Positions 25,443 to 35,088 are shown, counted from the first letter of the stretch. The stretch is DNA of 64,000 nt from Paenibacillus sp. FSL R7-0273 (GCF_000758625.1 NZ_CP009283.1:6317501-6381500), one strand, 5' to 3'. The notes: generated from the sequence alone by a model not told the origin. A program made the numbers and translations.

Positions 25443-27105
25443 AAAATAGTGAGGCGTTACGTTCAATCATGGTGCTGTCATGAGGCTCATAACGGCTGAT
25501 AATCTGCTTAATGCTGCTTAGCTTCAGCGGCTTGCTGACGTACCCGTCCATCCCTGCCGCCTTACAGCGGGTCTGAATGCCTTCCATGACGTTAGCCGTC
25601 ATGGCGATAATAACAGCCTTCTCAGCGGACAGGCTGCTGCCTGAGCGGATTCTGGAGGTTGCTGTGAGGCCGTCCATTACCGGCATCTGCAAATCCATAA
25701 AAATAAATTCATAGCCGTTCTGCGCAGCCAGCTCTACCGCCTGGCTTCCGTCCTCGGCTATATCGGCGCTGTAGCCCAGCTTGTCGAGCATACTGACCAT
25801 CAGCCGCTGATTAATCGGATGATCGTCCACAACAAGTACCTTTTTGTGCAGCCGCTCCTTGTTTATCTCCCCATACGGCTCCTCTGTCTGAAAGCCTCTG
25901 GCAAGTTCGTCCTCAGGCATAGCCGCCTGAATGGTGAATACAAAGGTTGCCCCCTTCTCCTCCATTGATTCTACACGGATATCTCCGCCCATCATTCCGA
26001 CAAGTGATTTGCAGATCGCAAGCCCGAGGCCCGTTCCGCCATATTTCCGTGTCATGGAGGAATCAAGCTGGGAAAACGGCTGGAACAGCCGGTCGCATTT
26101 CTCCGGTGAGATGCCGATCCCCGTATCCTTAACGGTAAATTCCACCATCAGCTTCCCGTCAGTATCCGCCGTTCTTGAGGCAACGAGATACACTCCGCCC
26201 TGGTTTGTGAATTTAACCGCGTTAGCGACCAGATTAATGAGCACCTGGCGCAGCCTAGCCATATCCCCGTAGATCAGCTTAGGCAGGTTCTGGTCGATGA
26301 AGTAGGCCAGCTCCAGATTCTTCTTGCCCGCCTCGGCGGAGAACAGGCTGAACACCTCCTGAATCGTCCCCTGCAGCTCAAACAGCTGCTCCTCCATCTC
26401 CATTTTCCCGGATTCCATCTTGGTAAAATCGAGAATATCATTGATTACGGTTATGAGTGTGTCCGCACTTTTGCGGATGATCTCCGTATATTCCTTCTGC
26501 TCAGGAGCAAGCTCTGTCTCCATGAGCAGGTCAATCATGCCCACTACACCGTTCATCGGCGTACGGATTTCATGACTCATCATTGCCAGAAACTCTGTCT
26601 TGGCATTGGCGGCAATCTCCGCCGCTTCCTTGGCCTTGACCAGCTCACCGTTGATTTTTTCCAGCTCCTGCGTTTTTTGCTGCAGCAGCATGGACTGCAT
26701 CTGATGCTTTTTGTTGGTTAGATGCATGTTGACGAAGCCTTCAATTTTGGACTTGAGAATCTGCGGGATGAAGGGCTTGACCATATAATCAATCGCACCG
26801 GCAGAATATCCGGCAAACAGATGCTCTGCTTCCTTGCTGTTGGCCGAGATAAAGATAATCGGAATATCCTTGGTCTTTTCTCTGGCCTTGATTAATTTGG
26901 CGGTTTCAATACCGTCCATTCCCGGCATCTGTACATCCAGAACAATAACAGCGAACTCATATCTTAATAAACTCCGCAGTGCTTCTTCACCGGAATTGGC
27001 TTTGACAAGCTTGTAATGCTGGCTCTCAAGCACAGCTTCCAGTGCCAGCAGATTTTCAGGACGGTCGTCAACGAGCAGTATATGAACCGGTTCTTGAACC
27101 CCCAT
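25441..27105 (-). CDS. Soluble hybrid sensor kinase (receiver-HisKA-HATPase-receiver)
   Basis: 554 residues without membrane helices. Receiver 1 ([14 protein letters not shown] ... [15 protein letters not shown] ... DYMVKPF), coiled coil ([21 protein letters not shown]), HisKA with [13 protein letters not shown], HATPase with [20 protein letters not shown] and GGTGLGLAI, then receiver 2 ([13 protein letters not shown] ... [15 protein letters not shown] ... GYVSKPL). Both receivers keep their phospho-Asp. It follows the CheR-like gene by 18 bases and ends at the terminator before rsbV. I infer that it shares a phosphorelay with the RsbK-like kinase; no input domain other than the receiver is seen. 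Confidence 0.88.
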   Translation of the reverse strand: MGVQEPVHILLVDDRPENLLALEAVLESQHYKLVKANSGEEALRSLLRYEFAVIVLDVQMPGMDGIETAKLIKAREKTKDIPIIFISANSKEAEHLFAGYSAGAIDYMVKPFIPQILKSKIEGFVNMHLTNKKHQMQSMLLQQKTQELEKINGELVKAKEAAEIAANAKTEFLAMMSHEIRTPMNGVVGMIDLLMETELAPEQKEYTEIIRKSADTLITVINDILDFTKMESGKMEMEEQLFELQGTIQEVFSLFSAEAGKKNLELAYFIDQNLPKLIYGDMARLRQVLINLVANAVKFTNQGGVYLVASRTADTDGKLMVEFTVKDTGIGISPEKCDRLFQPFSQLDSSMTRKYGGTGLGLAICKSLVGMMGGDIRVESMEEKGATFVFTIQAAMPEDELARGFQTEEPYGEINKERLHKKVLVVDDHPINQRLMVSMLDKLGYSADIAEDGSQAVELAAQNGYEFIFMDLQMPVMDGLTATSRIRSGSSLSAEKAVIIAMTANVMEGIQTRCKAAGMDGYVSKPLKLSSIKQIISRYEPHDSTMIERNASLF

Positions 27106-27123
27106 CAGGTCCCTCCAATCCCG

Positions 27124-27993
27124 TTATTGATTCTTACGGTATATTTTTTCCACTCTGTCCAGGGGCTCGTAGCCGTTGCTGTACCTGGTGAAATGAATAG
27201 ATTCCTTTGATCCAAGTACCAGTACACCAAACCGGCTGAGGCTCTCATAAAACAGGCCGTGCACATGATCGCGCAGCTCATCGTTGAAATAAATCATTAC
27301 GTTACGGCAAAAAATGACATTAAATTCATTGAAGGAAGTATCTGTCGCCAGATTATGCTCGGCAAAAATAATGTTTTTGCGCAGAAACGGCTGGAGAATG
27401 ACTGAATTATATTTTGCCGTGTAATATTCTGAAAAGGCGCGGGTTCCGCCCGCTTCCATGTAGTTCTTGGTGTATTGCTTCATTCTGCTGATCTCGTATA
27501 CCCCTTCTTTGGCCTGCTGCAGGGAACGCGCATTCATATCCGTTGCATAAATACGGGCTTTATCATACAGCCCCTCCTCATGCAGCAGAATCGCCATCGA
27601 GTACACCTCTTCACCGGTGGAGCAGCCCGCATGCCATATTCTGATATACGGGTAGGTCCTCAGCAGCGGCACGACCTTCTGGCGGAAGGTTAGGAAGAGG
27701 CCGGGATCACGGAACATTTCTGTAACAGGAATAGAAAGGCTGTACACAAAACGTTCAAAGCAGGCACGGTCATGCAGAACCTTCTCCTGAAGCGCAGATA
27801 TGGTAGGTACATTCTCGGCATGGACATGATGCCAGATACGCCGCTTCAGTGAAGGGAGCGCATAATTTCTGAAATCATACCCGTACAAGCGGTGCACTCC
27901 GCTGAGCAGCAGCTCAATTTCGATCTGCTCCAGCTCCTGCCTGCTTCCCGGACTATCAGCCTGTTCATCATATCCGCGTTCCATTGCTGTCAT
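27124..27993 (-). CDS. CheR-type protein methyltransferase (RsbM-like)
   Basis: 289 residues. N-terminal CheR helix bundle (YDFRNYALPSLKRRIWHHV), SAM site IWHAGCSTGEEVYSMAILL and IYATDMNARSLQQAK, then FNVIFCRNVMIYFNDELRD. CheR enzymes methylate glutamates of chemoreceptors; but no chemoreceptor is here and the gene lies between two hybrid kinases in a sigB cluster, as RsbM does in B. cereus where it methylates the kinase RsbK. Start at the ATG 27993; a TTG directly before it is in frame. Confidence 0.85.
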   Translation of the reverse strand: MTAMERGYDEQADSPGSRQELEQIEIELLLSGVHRLYGYDFRNYALPSLKRRIWHHVHAENVPTISALQEKVLHDRACFERFVYSLSIPVTEMFRDPGLFLTFRQKVVPLLRTYPYIRIWHAGCSTGEEVYSMAILLHEEGLYDKARIYATDMNARSLQQAKEGVYEISRMKQYTKNYMEAGGTRAFSEYYTAKYNSVILQPFLRKNIIFAEHNLATDTSFNEFNVIFCRNVMIYFNDELRDHVHGLFYESLSRFGVLVLGSKESIHFTRYSNGYEPLDRVEKIYRKNQ

Positions 27994-28077
27994 CAATATC
28001 CCTGCTCTCCTGCTTACTTCCGTGTTTCCGGACTGTTATTTTGCTCTTACTGTAATGCTATTACCCCAATAATCGGC

Positions 28078-31000
28078 TTACGAATACAGCCATACACGCA
28101 TTAGGGAAAGAAGCTGGTCGGTACTGATCGGCTTCTTCATGTAATCGGACGCTCCGGCCTCAATACACTTGGCCCGGTCCTCCTTCATCGCCTTCGCTGT
28201 GAGCGCGATAATCGGCAGCTTCTGATATTGCGGCATCTCGCGGATACGGCGCATAGCCTCATATCCGTCCATTTCCGGCATCATCATATCCATAAGCACC
28301 AGATCAAAATCATTGTGCTCAACCAGCAGTTCGAGTGCCTCGCGGCCGTTCTCGGCGAACTTCACTTCCATGTGGTATCCTTCGAGCACGCTGGACAGGG
28401 CAAAGACGTTACGTATGTCATCATCGACGAGCAGTATTTTCTTGCCGTCGAAGAGCTCCTCCTTATTGTGCAGCTTCTGCAGAATTTTACGCTTGTCCTC
28501 CGGCAGGTTGGCTTCCACCCGGTGCAGGAACAGCGTTGTCTCGTCAAGCAGACGCTCCGGAGAGCGGACATCCTTAATAATAATGGATTCTGCATATTTA
28601 CGCAGCTGTGTCTCTTCTTTGCTGTCCAGATCCTTGCCTGTATAAATAATGATTGGCAGATCGTTGAGCTCTTCATCGTCGCGGATCTGGTCCAGCAGCT
28701 CAAAGCCGGTCATATCTTCCAGCATAAGGTCAAGCACCATACAGTCATACCGCTGCTTGCGCAGCTCACTGAGCGCTTCCCCGCCGGTAGACACTGCCGT
28801 AATGGCAACATCGTCATGACCGATCAGCTCCATAATGGAACGTCGCTGGATCTCATCATCCTCAACAATCAGAAGATGCTTCAATGTGCTGGAGGTATAG
28901 TTTTCGATCTGTGAAAAGGCCCGGTCCAGCGCCTGTTTGGAGGAAGGCTTCTTCAGGTAGGCCATCGCCCCCATCATAAGCCCCTGCTTGACCTCGTCAT
29001 TGACAGAGATGACATGCACAGGAATGTGCCGGGTCTGCGAGGCTCCCTTGAGCTCCCTAAGGATCGACCAGCCGTCCATGACAGGCAGCTGAATGTCCAG
29101 GATGATGGCATCCGGCAGGAACGTCTTGGCCATCTGAAGTCCGGTATCCCCCTGCAGGGCAACCAGACCCTTGAAGCCGCGGCCGCGGGCCATGCCAAGC
29201 AGAATCTTGGCGAAGCTGTCATCATCCTCAATAATCAGGATAACCTTATCTTCCGGCTGAAGCCCCTCACGGTCATCGTCAACAATAACCGGATTCAGCG
29301 GTACCGGCATCGCCTCATCCGCTCCGGCAGGCTGCAGATTCTCTGCATATTCGGTCCGGGTATGGGCAGCAGCCACTTCCACAGCACCCGGGAGCAGGCT
29401 GTAATGCCCCTTCACAGGCAGGTAGAGGGTAAACACGCTACCCTGGCCTTCACGTGAGTCCAGTCCTATTGCGCCGCCCATCAGCCGGGCCAGCTCACGG
29501 CTGATGGACAATCCCAGCCCGGTTCCCCCGTATTTGCGGCTGGTTGTACCGTCCACCTGCTGGAACGCCTCAAACACAATTTCCGTCTTGTCAGAAGGAA
29601 TACCTATCCCGCTGTCTTTAACTGCAATGGCCACATAATCGAATTCATCCGGCAGAAATGACGGCAGACGGCCGGGTTCAGCACGGCTGATTGAGAATTC
29701 CACAAAGCCTTCACTCGTAAACTTGAAGGCATTGGACAGCAGATTGCGCAGAATCTGCTTGAGCCGGTGGCTGTCTGTATACAGGCTGTCCGGCAGAGGC
29801 TCATCAAAGGCTAAGCGCAGAGACAGCCCCTTCTTGGCCGCCTGTGGCGCAAAATTCTGCTTCACAAAGGCTTTGAGCTCGGTAATCGGGATATCTTCGT
29901 AATTCAGCTCCATCTTACCGGCATCCACCTTGGACAGGTCGAGGATCTCATCAATCATCTTCAGCAGATCGGCACCGGACATATAGATCGTATGGGCAAA
30001 TTCCACCTGCTTATCCGACAGGTTGCCTTCTTTGTTCTCGGTGAGCAGCTGGGAGAGAATCAGCAGGCTGTTCAGCGGAGTCCGCAGCTCATGGGACATG
30101 TTAGCGAGAAACTCTGATTTGTATTTTCCTGTAACAGCCAGCTGCATTGCCTGCTTCTCCAGCTGGCTGCGGGCATGCTCAATTTCATCCTTCTTCTCCT
30201 CGACCTCCTGAACCTGCTCCTCAAGGGCGCGGGTCTTGGCCATAAGCTCGATATTAAAGTGCTCCAGCTCGCCCTGCTGCCGCTGCAGCAGCTCCTCGGA
30301 ACGCTTCAGCGCATCGGTCTGCTCTTCCAGGTTCTCGTTGGACCGGCGCAGCTCCTCCTGCTGGGTCTGCAGCTCCTCTGACTGGCACTGCAGCTCCTCC
30401 GTCAGCGCCTGCGATTCACGCAGCAGCTCTTCAACAGTCATCCGGCGGATAATATTATTAAGGATAATGCCCAGATTATTAGCCAGCTGGTGGAGGAGCT
30501 CATTCTGCAGCACAGTAAACGGTGTAAAGGAGGCAAACTCGAGCACACCCAGAACCTCATCCTCAAAAAATACAGGATAAATAAAAATATGGTCCGGATG
30601 TGCATCCCCGAAGCCTGAGGAGACATTAATATAATCATCAGGAGCCTTCTCAAGCTTGAGCGGCTTCTTGTCCAAAGCACATTGTCCTACAAGGCCCTGG
30701 CCTATATCAAAGTACTCTTTAAGGCCATCCTCGGCATCACCGGCATAAAAAGCGCTTGCCAGCAGCCGGTTAGGGTTATGGAGATCCTTCAGGTATAGCG
30801 CCCCGTATTGTGCTCCAAGCACAGGGGTAAATTCACTGATGAAGGTCTGGGAGACCTGGTCCAACGAGCTGACACCGCGCAGCAGCTCCGTCACGCGCGC
30901 GATATTGCCATTAAGCCAGGCCTGATCGCTCTGCGCCTGGGTATAGGCCTTCTCCAGCTGCTGCTTCTGCTCGATATCCTCGGCCATCTGCTGAAAGACC

Positions 31001-31737
31001 CTGGCCACATCACCAATCTCGTCCTTCGAATTGACCTTGATCCGGCGGATTGCCCGCATTCTTCCGCTTCCGAAGCTGTTAATCATCATGGACACCACAT
31101 TAAGTCCGCGCGTGATGCTCGGAATCACCCATAGAATGACCCCCAGCCCCAGCAGCAGCCCGACTACCATAATTAACGTCACCATCTGAATGGAACGTTC
31201 CGAAGCGTCCTGTGCCAGGTTTGTTTCCTCAGTCATCCGGTTGGCGTTATAGTCCGACAGGGAGTTCAGGCTGTTAAGCATTTCATTCTGGATATCCTGC
31301 CCTTCGGAGTTACGGTAAGCGTTGGCGTTCTGGAAATAACCGGCTTCAAGCATCTCTACTGCCTTGTTCTGATAATTCATATAAGCGGCATATGCATTCT
31401 CTATCCGGTTGAGTATTTCTATTTCATCTGCAGAGGTAAGTGAAGCTTCGATAGTCTTAAGATGTCCATCTGCCTTAACCACTTTATTCTCAAGCTCTGT
31501 CTTCTGGATATCTACTGTCTCTACATCTGCATTAAGCATTGCGGTCGTCAGGATGCGGGCCATATCATTGACCTCACCGCGCAGCCCGGACGAAGCACGG
31601 CCCTTATCATACCTTGCGGTAAAGCTGTCGAGCTGATCGCTCATATAATTAAGCCGATCGTAGCCAATCATTGTTAATGCCAGCATAATGGCCAGCATCG
31701 AACTGAATCCGATCAGCAGCTTGGCTTTTATTTTCAT
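28078..31737 (-). CDS. Large membrane hybrid kinase with three receivers (RsbK-like)
   Basis: 1219 residues: membrane helix (LLIGFSSMLAIMLALTMIGY), extracytoplasmic four-helix sensor (about 30-180), second membrane helix (VTLIMVVGLLLGLGVILWVI), HAMP, GAF (about 290-430), long coiled coil, HisKA with phospho-His549 in ANMSHELRTPLN, HATPase (NLLSNAFKFTSEG, DSGIGIP, GGTGLGLSI), and three receivers (ILDIQLPVMDG, VLDLMLEDMTG, LMDMMMPEMDG). The start ATG shares a base with the stop of the phosphatase gene (TAATG). With the receiver-PP2C and CheR-type neighbours it matches the RsbK plan of B. cereus, with more receivers. The signal is unknown. Confidence 0.9.
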   Translation of the reverse strand: MKIKAKLLIGFSSMLAIMLALTMIGYDRLNYMSDQLDSFTARYDKGRASSGLRGEVNDMARILTTAMLNADVETVDIQKTELENKVVKADGHLKTIEASLTSADEIEILNRIENAYAAYMNYQNKAVEMLEAGYFQNANAYRNSEGQDIQNEMLNSLNSLSDYNANRMTEETNLAQDASERSIQMVTLIMVVGLLLGLGVILWVIPSITRGLNVVSMMINSFGSGRMRAIRRIKVNSKDEIGDVARVFQQMAEDIEQKQQLEKAYTQAQSDQAWLNGNIARVTELLRGVSSLDQVSQTFISEFTPVLGAQYGALYLKDLHNPNRLLASAFYAGDAEDGLKEYFDIGQGLVGQCALDKKPLKLEKAPDDYINVSSGFGDAHPDHIFIYPVFFEDEVLGVLEFASFTPFTVLQNELLHQLANNLGIILNNIIRRMTVEELLRESQALTEELQCQSEELQTQQEELRRSNENLEEQTDALKRSEELLQRQQGELEHFNIELMAKTRALEEQVQEVEEKKDEIEHARSQLEKQAMQLAVTGKYKSEFLANMSHELRTPLNSLLILSQLLTENKEGNLSDKQVEFAHTIYMSGADLLKMIDEILDLSKVDAGKMELNYEDIPITELKAFVKQNFAPQAAKKGLSLRLAFDEPLPDSLYTDSHRLKQILRNLLSNAFKFTSEGFVEFSISRAEPGRLPSFLPDEFDYVAIAVKDSGIGIPSDKTEIVFEAFQQVDGTTSRKYGGTGLGLSISRELARLMGGAIGLDSREGQGSVFTLYLPVKGHYSLLPGAVEVAAAHTRTEYAENLQPAGADEAMPVPLNPVIVDDDREGLQPEDKVILIIEDDDSFAKILLGMARGRGFKGLVALQGDTGLQMAKTFLPDAIILDIQLPVMDGWSILRELKGASQTRHIPVHVISVNDEVKQGLMMGAMAYLKKPSSKQALDRAFSQIENYTSSTLKHLLIVEDDEIQRRSIMELIGHDDVAITAVSTGGEALSELRKQRYDCMVLDLMLEDMTGFELLDQIRDDEELNDLPIIIYTGKDLDSKEETQLRKYAESIIIKDVRSPERLLDETTLFLHRVEANLPEDKRKILQKLHNKEELFDGKKILLVDDDIRNVFALSSVLEGYHMEVKFAENGREALELLVEHNDFDLVLMDMMMPEMDGYEAMRRIREMPQYQKLPIIALTAKAMKEDRAKCIEAGASDYMKKPISTDQLLSLMRVWLYS

Positions 31738-32906
31738 TATTGTTCAGTTCCTTTCCCCAGGGTAATCCATACCAGGCATTTATCGTCATCGCGCTCTACG
31801 TCAGCTTCATCTACAAAGAAGACTTCACGCATAGCTTCCTCATTCCAATCATGTCCGCCGTTTAAGTGACCGGTCATAAACTTCAGCTGGTCCTCCTGGT
31901 CGCCCTCAGCCATTTCAAGCAGCCCGTCCGTATAAAGCACCAAATGCCCTTCCTCTTCATAGCTCAGGCTCTGCGGCTGAATATCAATCCGGTCAAACAA
32001 GCCTACAGGGTGGCAGTTGCTTTCAAGAAGAACCGGCTCCTTAGCTCCGCCCTCAAAGAACAGTCCCGGCGGATGGCCTGCATTCACGAAATCGATCCGC
32101 TTGATCCGGGTGTCAATAACGAGATAGATGGCGGTAAAATAATATTGGACAAGCTGCTTCTCGATGTACAGCTGGTTAAACCTGCGGTTCAGCTCCTGAA
32201 TGACCTTTTCCGGTTCCACATATGTAGTTACCGTATCCTTGAGCACGGAAGCCAGGAACATACAGAAAAGCGAAGAAGAAATCCCGTGGCCCATCATATC
32301 AAGCAGAATGACGGCATATCTTCCGTCTCCAAGCGGATACCAGGCGTACAGGTCGCCGGCCAGCTCGAAAGAGGGCTGATAGATTGCATGCACTTCAAAA
32401 TCCTCTTCCTTAACCGGCAGGCTCAGCACGGCATTCTGTACGAGCGCGGCAAGCTTCAGTTCGTCCTTAATCCGCTGGTCCCGCTCGTTGTGCCAGTCCT
32501 TCTCGCGCTTCAGGCGCAGCGCCAGACGGATCCGTGCCATCAGCTCAACCTTATTGATCGGCTTCGTAACATAGTCACCTGCCCCGGCATCAAGCGCTTC
32601 CGCCAGCTTTTTGGAGTCGCCGACTGCGGTCACCATAATAATCGGAATATCCCGCAGATGGTCATACTGCTGCACTACGCGGCAAGCCTCGATGCCGTCC
32701 ATTTCCGGCATCATCATATCCAGCAAAATCAGATCCACATCCGAAGGACGCGGACGCTGCGTTTCACTCCCTGCTCCTACGCCCAGAATTTTCAGCATCT
32801 CCTTTGCAGATGATGCTGTGATAAAGTTCCGGTAATCCTCCTTCTTCAGGATTTCGCGGATTATAATAACATTGGTCGGATTATCGTCTACAATTAATAT
32901 TTTCAA
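31737..32906 (-). CDS. Receiver-PP2C phosphatase (RsbY-like)
   Basis: 389 residues. N-terminal receiver (MKILIVDDNPTNVIIIREIL, phospho-Asp in LILLDMMMPEMDG, KPINKVE) and a coiled linker, then a SpoIIE-type PP2C domain with metal Asp residues in ELAGDLYAW and ILLDMMGHGISSSLF and the closing LYTDGLLEMAEG. It should dephosphorylate RsbV-P when its receiver is phosphorylated by the adjacent kinase, so activating SigB. First gene of the regulatory operon; AGGTGAAG lies before the ATG. No clear SigB promoter is seen upstream. Confidence 0.9.
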   Translation of the reverse strand: MKILIVDDNPTNVIIIREILKKEDYRNFITASSAKEMLKILGVGAGSETQRPRPSDVDLILLDMMMPEMDGIEACRVVQQYDHLRDIPIIMVTAVGDSKKLAEALDAGAGDYVTKPINKVELMARIRLALRLKREKDWHNERDQRIKDELKLAALVQNAVLSLPVKEEDFEVHAIYQPSFELAGDLYAWYPLGDGRYAVILLDMMGHGISSSLFCMFLASVLKDTVTTYVEPEKVIQELNRRFNQLYIEKQLVQYYFTAIYLVIDTRIKRIDFVNAGHPPGLFFEGGAKEPVLLESNCHPVGLFDRIDIQPQSLSYEEEGHLVLYTDGLLEMAEGDQEDQLKFMTGHLNGGHDWNEEAMREVFFVDEADVERDDDKCLVWITLGKGTEQ

Positions 32907-33047
32907 GCATCTTCACCTCACACGAATAATATAAGCCCCGTAATCTATCTTCTCTGTTATTCCATCCTATTATCATACGATATTTAAGCAGCCCCTTTCC
33001 AACATTCTATAAATTGGCAGATAAGGGTGTTATTGTTTCCGTATTCA

Positions 33048-33094
33048 ACAAAGTAACCTCCAGCCCCACTACAAATAGTGGAGCTGGAGGTTAC
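33048..33094 (-). terminator. terminator after the YflT-like gene
   Basis: Stem GTAACCTCCAGC..CCACTA / TAGTGG..GCTGGAGGTTAC with one mismatch and a 4-base loop; on the minus strand TTTGTT follows. Confidence 0.8.
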
Positions 33095-33132
33095 GCTATT
33101 GTGCTATAGTTCCGGTACGCCGGAAAACGGGG

Positions 33133-33480
33133 TTATTGCGGGTATTTCTTGGCAATGACAAGAACCTTGCCCGCACTCAGTTCCTTCTCATAGAATCCTG
33201 CTTCCGCACTGCTGAAGCCAAGCGCCGTAATTTTGGAACGCAAGGCGTCCCCGCGCGAACGGAAGAGATTGGCGATAGCGCCAAACAAACCCTCTTCGCC
33301 TAAGCCGACCTCATTTGTGTCTGCCGCATCAACAATGCGGTTTTCACGGTCCTGATCATGACTGATAACATAGATGTTATCCTTCGTATAGCCGCTGTCA
33401 CGCAGCCGGTTCACTTCTTCTATCGCCTGGATACCGTTCTCCAGAAGCTTGGCGTACGACTGTGTACCGATTGAACCCAT
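33133..33480 (-). CDS. YflT-type general stress protein
   Basis: 115 residues. It begins SYAKLLENGIQAIEEVNRLRDSGYTKDNIYVIS, the usual start of the YflT/heat-induced stress protein family, and ends with a predicted strand VLVIAKKY. Members belong to the SigB regulon of Bacillus; molecular role unknown. AAGGAG lies before the ATG and a SigB-like promoter about 70-95 bases upstream. Confidence 0.85.
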   Translation of the reverse strand: MGSIGTQSYAKLLENGIQAIEEVNRLRDSGYTKDNIYVISHDQDRENRIVDAADTNEVGLGEEGLFGAIANLFRSRGDALRSKITALGFSSAEAGFYEKELSAGKVLVIAKKYPQ

Positions 33481-33548
33481 GAGATCACGCTCCTTAAGCT
33501 TAGATTGTGAGGTTAATATGTCTCAGTATAAAGACAACTGTACTCTTA

Positions 33549-33574
33549 TTAACCTTACAGTAAGCCTATGAAAC
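33549..33574 (-). promoter_or_regulatory. SigB-type promoter of the YflT-like gene
   Basis: On the minus strand GTTTCA-N14-GGTTAA (or N13-AGGTTA). Same -35 as rsbV. Overlaps no coding sequence; it lies just before the end of the neighbouring hypothetical gene. Confidence 0.6.
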
Positions 33575-33577
33575 ACC

Positions 33578-34111
33578 TTATGATGCATTCGCATCAAATA
33601 AATCAATTCCGTCCCATTCACCGGTGAACGGATTGCGGTAAATCTTCAGTGCTGCACTTCCTCTTATATAGACATCACCGTCATCAGCGATGAAGTCCGG
33701 GTTCCCCAGCAGCTCACGCACATTATCAGCAGCGGGATTCAGCGAAACCCCGTTAAGACGGAGGCCATATAGTCCTGCCTGAGCCGGATCCACATGAACG
33801 TAGGTAACGATACCCCCGCATATGCCGGCCGTCATATCTGCGTAATGATATTCCAGGCATTCCTGCCAGGGGTCAGGAGCGATATTCAGCGGCGTGCCCT
33901 TATTAAGCAGGAGCTCCTCCGTTGACGTAAATAATGCTGCTCCTGCCAGGGAATCAAAGCTGCTGATATAAGGATCCGGGACCGTATGGCGTTCAAAGGC
34001 AAGCACGGCCTGCGGTTCCATGGAGAAAAATGCAGCAGGGACCTCCTCCCTCTGTGCAGATGGAGACATATATGAGGAAAGCAGGCTAAACAAAAGAATG
34101 ATGACGTTCAT
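33578..34111 (-). CDS. Hypothetical exported protein
   Basis: 177 residues, not recognised. A short hydrophobic N-terminus (MNVIILLFSLLSSYMSPSAQ) could be a signal peptide. The rest looks like a small alpha/beta domain with a repeated Leu-rich pattern (TEELLLNKGTPLNI, NVRELLGNPDFIADDGDVYI), where the loop LLGNPDF recalls exported two-repeat families of bacilli that sense or bind envelope ligands. Ribosome site GGCGGGA. It lies between the DUF948 and YflT-like genes in the same direction. Confidence 0.6.
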   Translation of the reverse strand: MNVIILLFSLLSSYMSPSAQREEVPAAFFSMEPQAVLAFERHTVPDPYISSFDSLAGAALFTSTEELLLNKGTPLNIAPDPWQECLEYHYADMTAGICGGIVTYVHVDPAQAGLYGLRLNGVSLNPAADNVRELLGNPDFIADDGDVYIRGSAALKIYRNPFTGEWDGIDLFDANAS

Positions 34112-34170
34112 AAGACGTCCCGCCTTTCATTGGATGCACCGGTGCTGTGTGAATGGGACTGTTACGGTAA

Positions 34171-34677
34171 TCAGTGCCGGAACTTCTGCCAGATTGCAGC
34201 TGCTGTGTCTACTCCTTTAAGCGCCATCGCTATTTTTCCCGGAGCCTTCTGGGCATATGCGGTATCATAGGATTTCACGGTGCGCTCTTCTGCCGGAGTC
34301 AGTGTCTTCTCATCGATGGCAACACTTCCCGCCTTCTGCTTAAGCTCACGGGATTTCCGGTATTTCTCAATTACCGTAACGGATACCTGCTTCACTGTCA
34401 GTGTGAGCTCATTCATAACATCACCGAGATTCTTAACGGAATCAACAATCGGATCAATCTTCTGGATCTTGCCCTGGACATCTGCAGTAATGTCGTTGGC
34501 ATGCCGGACAGTTGTTTTGATTTCATAGGTAAGCTCATCCACAGTCTTTTGCACTTCCTGCAGAGTCTGGCTGACTTTGTCGAGGGATTCCTTTGCTGAA
34601 TTTAAGGTTTTGATTAAGAAGAATACAAGTACGGCGAATGCGACAGCAACGAGTGCCACGCTAAGTTCAATGATCAT
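34171..34677 (-). CDS. DUF948 protein (YtxG-like stress protein)
   Basis: 168 residues. One N-terminal membrane helix (MIIELSVALVAVAFAVLVFFLI) followed by a long coiled coil (LNSAKESLDKVSQTLQEVQKTVDELTYEI) and a basic C-terminus. This is the YtxG/DUF948 pattern, found beside YtxH in Bacillus and SigB-controlled there. The start is the ATG at 34677 with GGAAGGGG eight bases upstream rather than the TTG 18 bases earlier. A well-matched SigB promoter lies 60-85 bases upstream. Confidence 0.85.
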   Translation of the reverse strand: MIIELSVALVAVAFAVLVFFLIKTLNSAKESLDKVSQTLQEVQKTVDELTYEIKTTVRHANDITADVQGKIQKIDPIVDSVKNLGDVMNELTLTVKQVSVTVIEKYRKSRELKQKAGSVAIDEKTLTPAEERTVKSYDTAYAQKAPGKIAMALKGVDTAAAIWQKFRH

Positions 34678-34735
34678 TTCAAAAACCCCTTCCAAGTGTC
34701 ATAATGTCGGCTTGCTCTGCCTTGTTACTGCATAG

Positions 34736-34761
34736 TTACCCCTACGCCAATAGCCCGAAAC
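34736..34761 (-). promoter_or_regulatory. SigB-type promoter of the DUF948 gene
   Basis: On the minus strand GTTTCG-N14-GGGTAA; the -10 fits the SigB GGG(A/T)A(T/A) form completely. Confidence 0.75.
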
Positions 34762-34800
34762 AGCCTGTCAAGCGCCTTAAAGACCAGATTAATCCATTTT

Positions 34801-34826
34801 GTTTCAATCCGGGATCACCCGTTTAA
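34801..34826 (+). promoter_or_regulatory. candidate SigB-type promoter of the DUF1328 gene
   Basis: GTTTCA-N14-GTTTAA, same -35 and spacing as at rsbV. The -10 is atypical. It is divergent from the DUF948 promoter, 40 bases away. Confidence 0.4.
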
Positions 34827-34864
34827 ACATTGACTACACTACCCGACAGAAAGGATGACTTCTC

Positions 34865-35032
34865 ATGCTGAAATGGTCGGTAATTCTGCTGGTGATTGCC
34901 CTCATCGCCGGCGTATTCGGATTCTTTAACATTGTAGGAGCGGCAGTCGGCATCGCCAAGGTATTGTTCTTCATCTTCCTCATTCTGTTCATTGTATCCC
35001 TCTTCACCGGACGGCGCGGAAGGTCAATGTAA
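34865..35032 (+). CDS. DUF1328-type small membrane protein
   Basis: 55 residues: ATG CTG AAA TGG ... to TAA at 35032. Two membrane helices ([18 protein letters not shown] and [20 protein letters not shown]) and a basic end GRRGRSM, the pattern of the DUF1328/YtjA family of small stress-linked membrane proteins. AAAGGATG lies before the ATG. It is divergent from the DUF948 gene and shares the stress-type promoter region with it. Confidence 0.8.
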   Translation: MLKWSVILLVIALIAGVFGFFNIVGAAVGIAKVLFFIFLILFIVSLFTGRRGRSM

Positions 35033-35088
35033 ATAGAACCGTCCAGAATGCCCAGAGGATAAACCTGCATAGCATTATGGTGTCATAG

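Noticed and set aside
27124..27993. CheR protein as a chemotaxis gene
   Set aside because: No chemoreceptor, CheA or CheB nearby; the context is SigB control.
31866..32813. 315-codon plus-strand frame opposite the PP2C gene
   Set aside because: Antisense shadow without ribosome site or domain.
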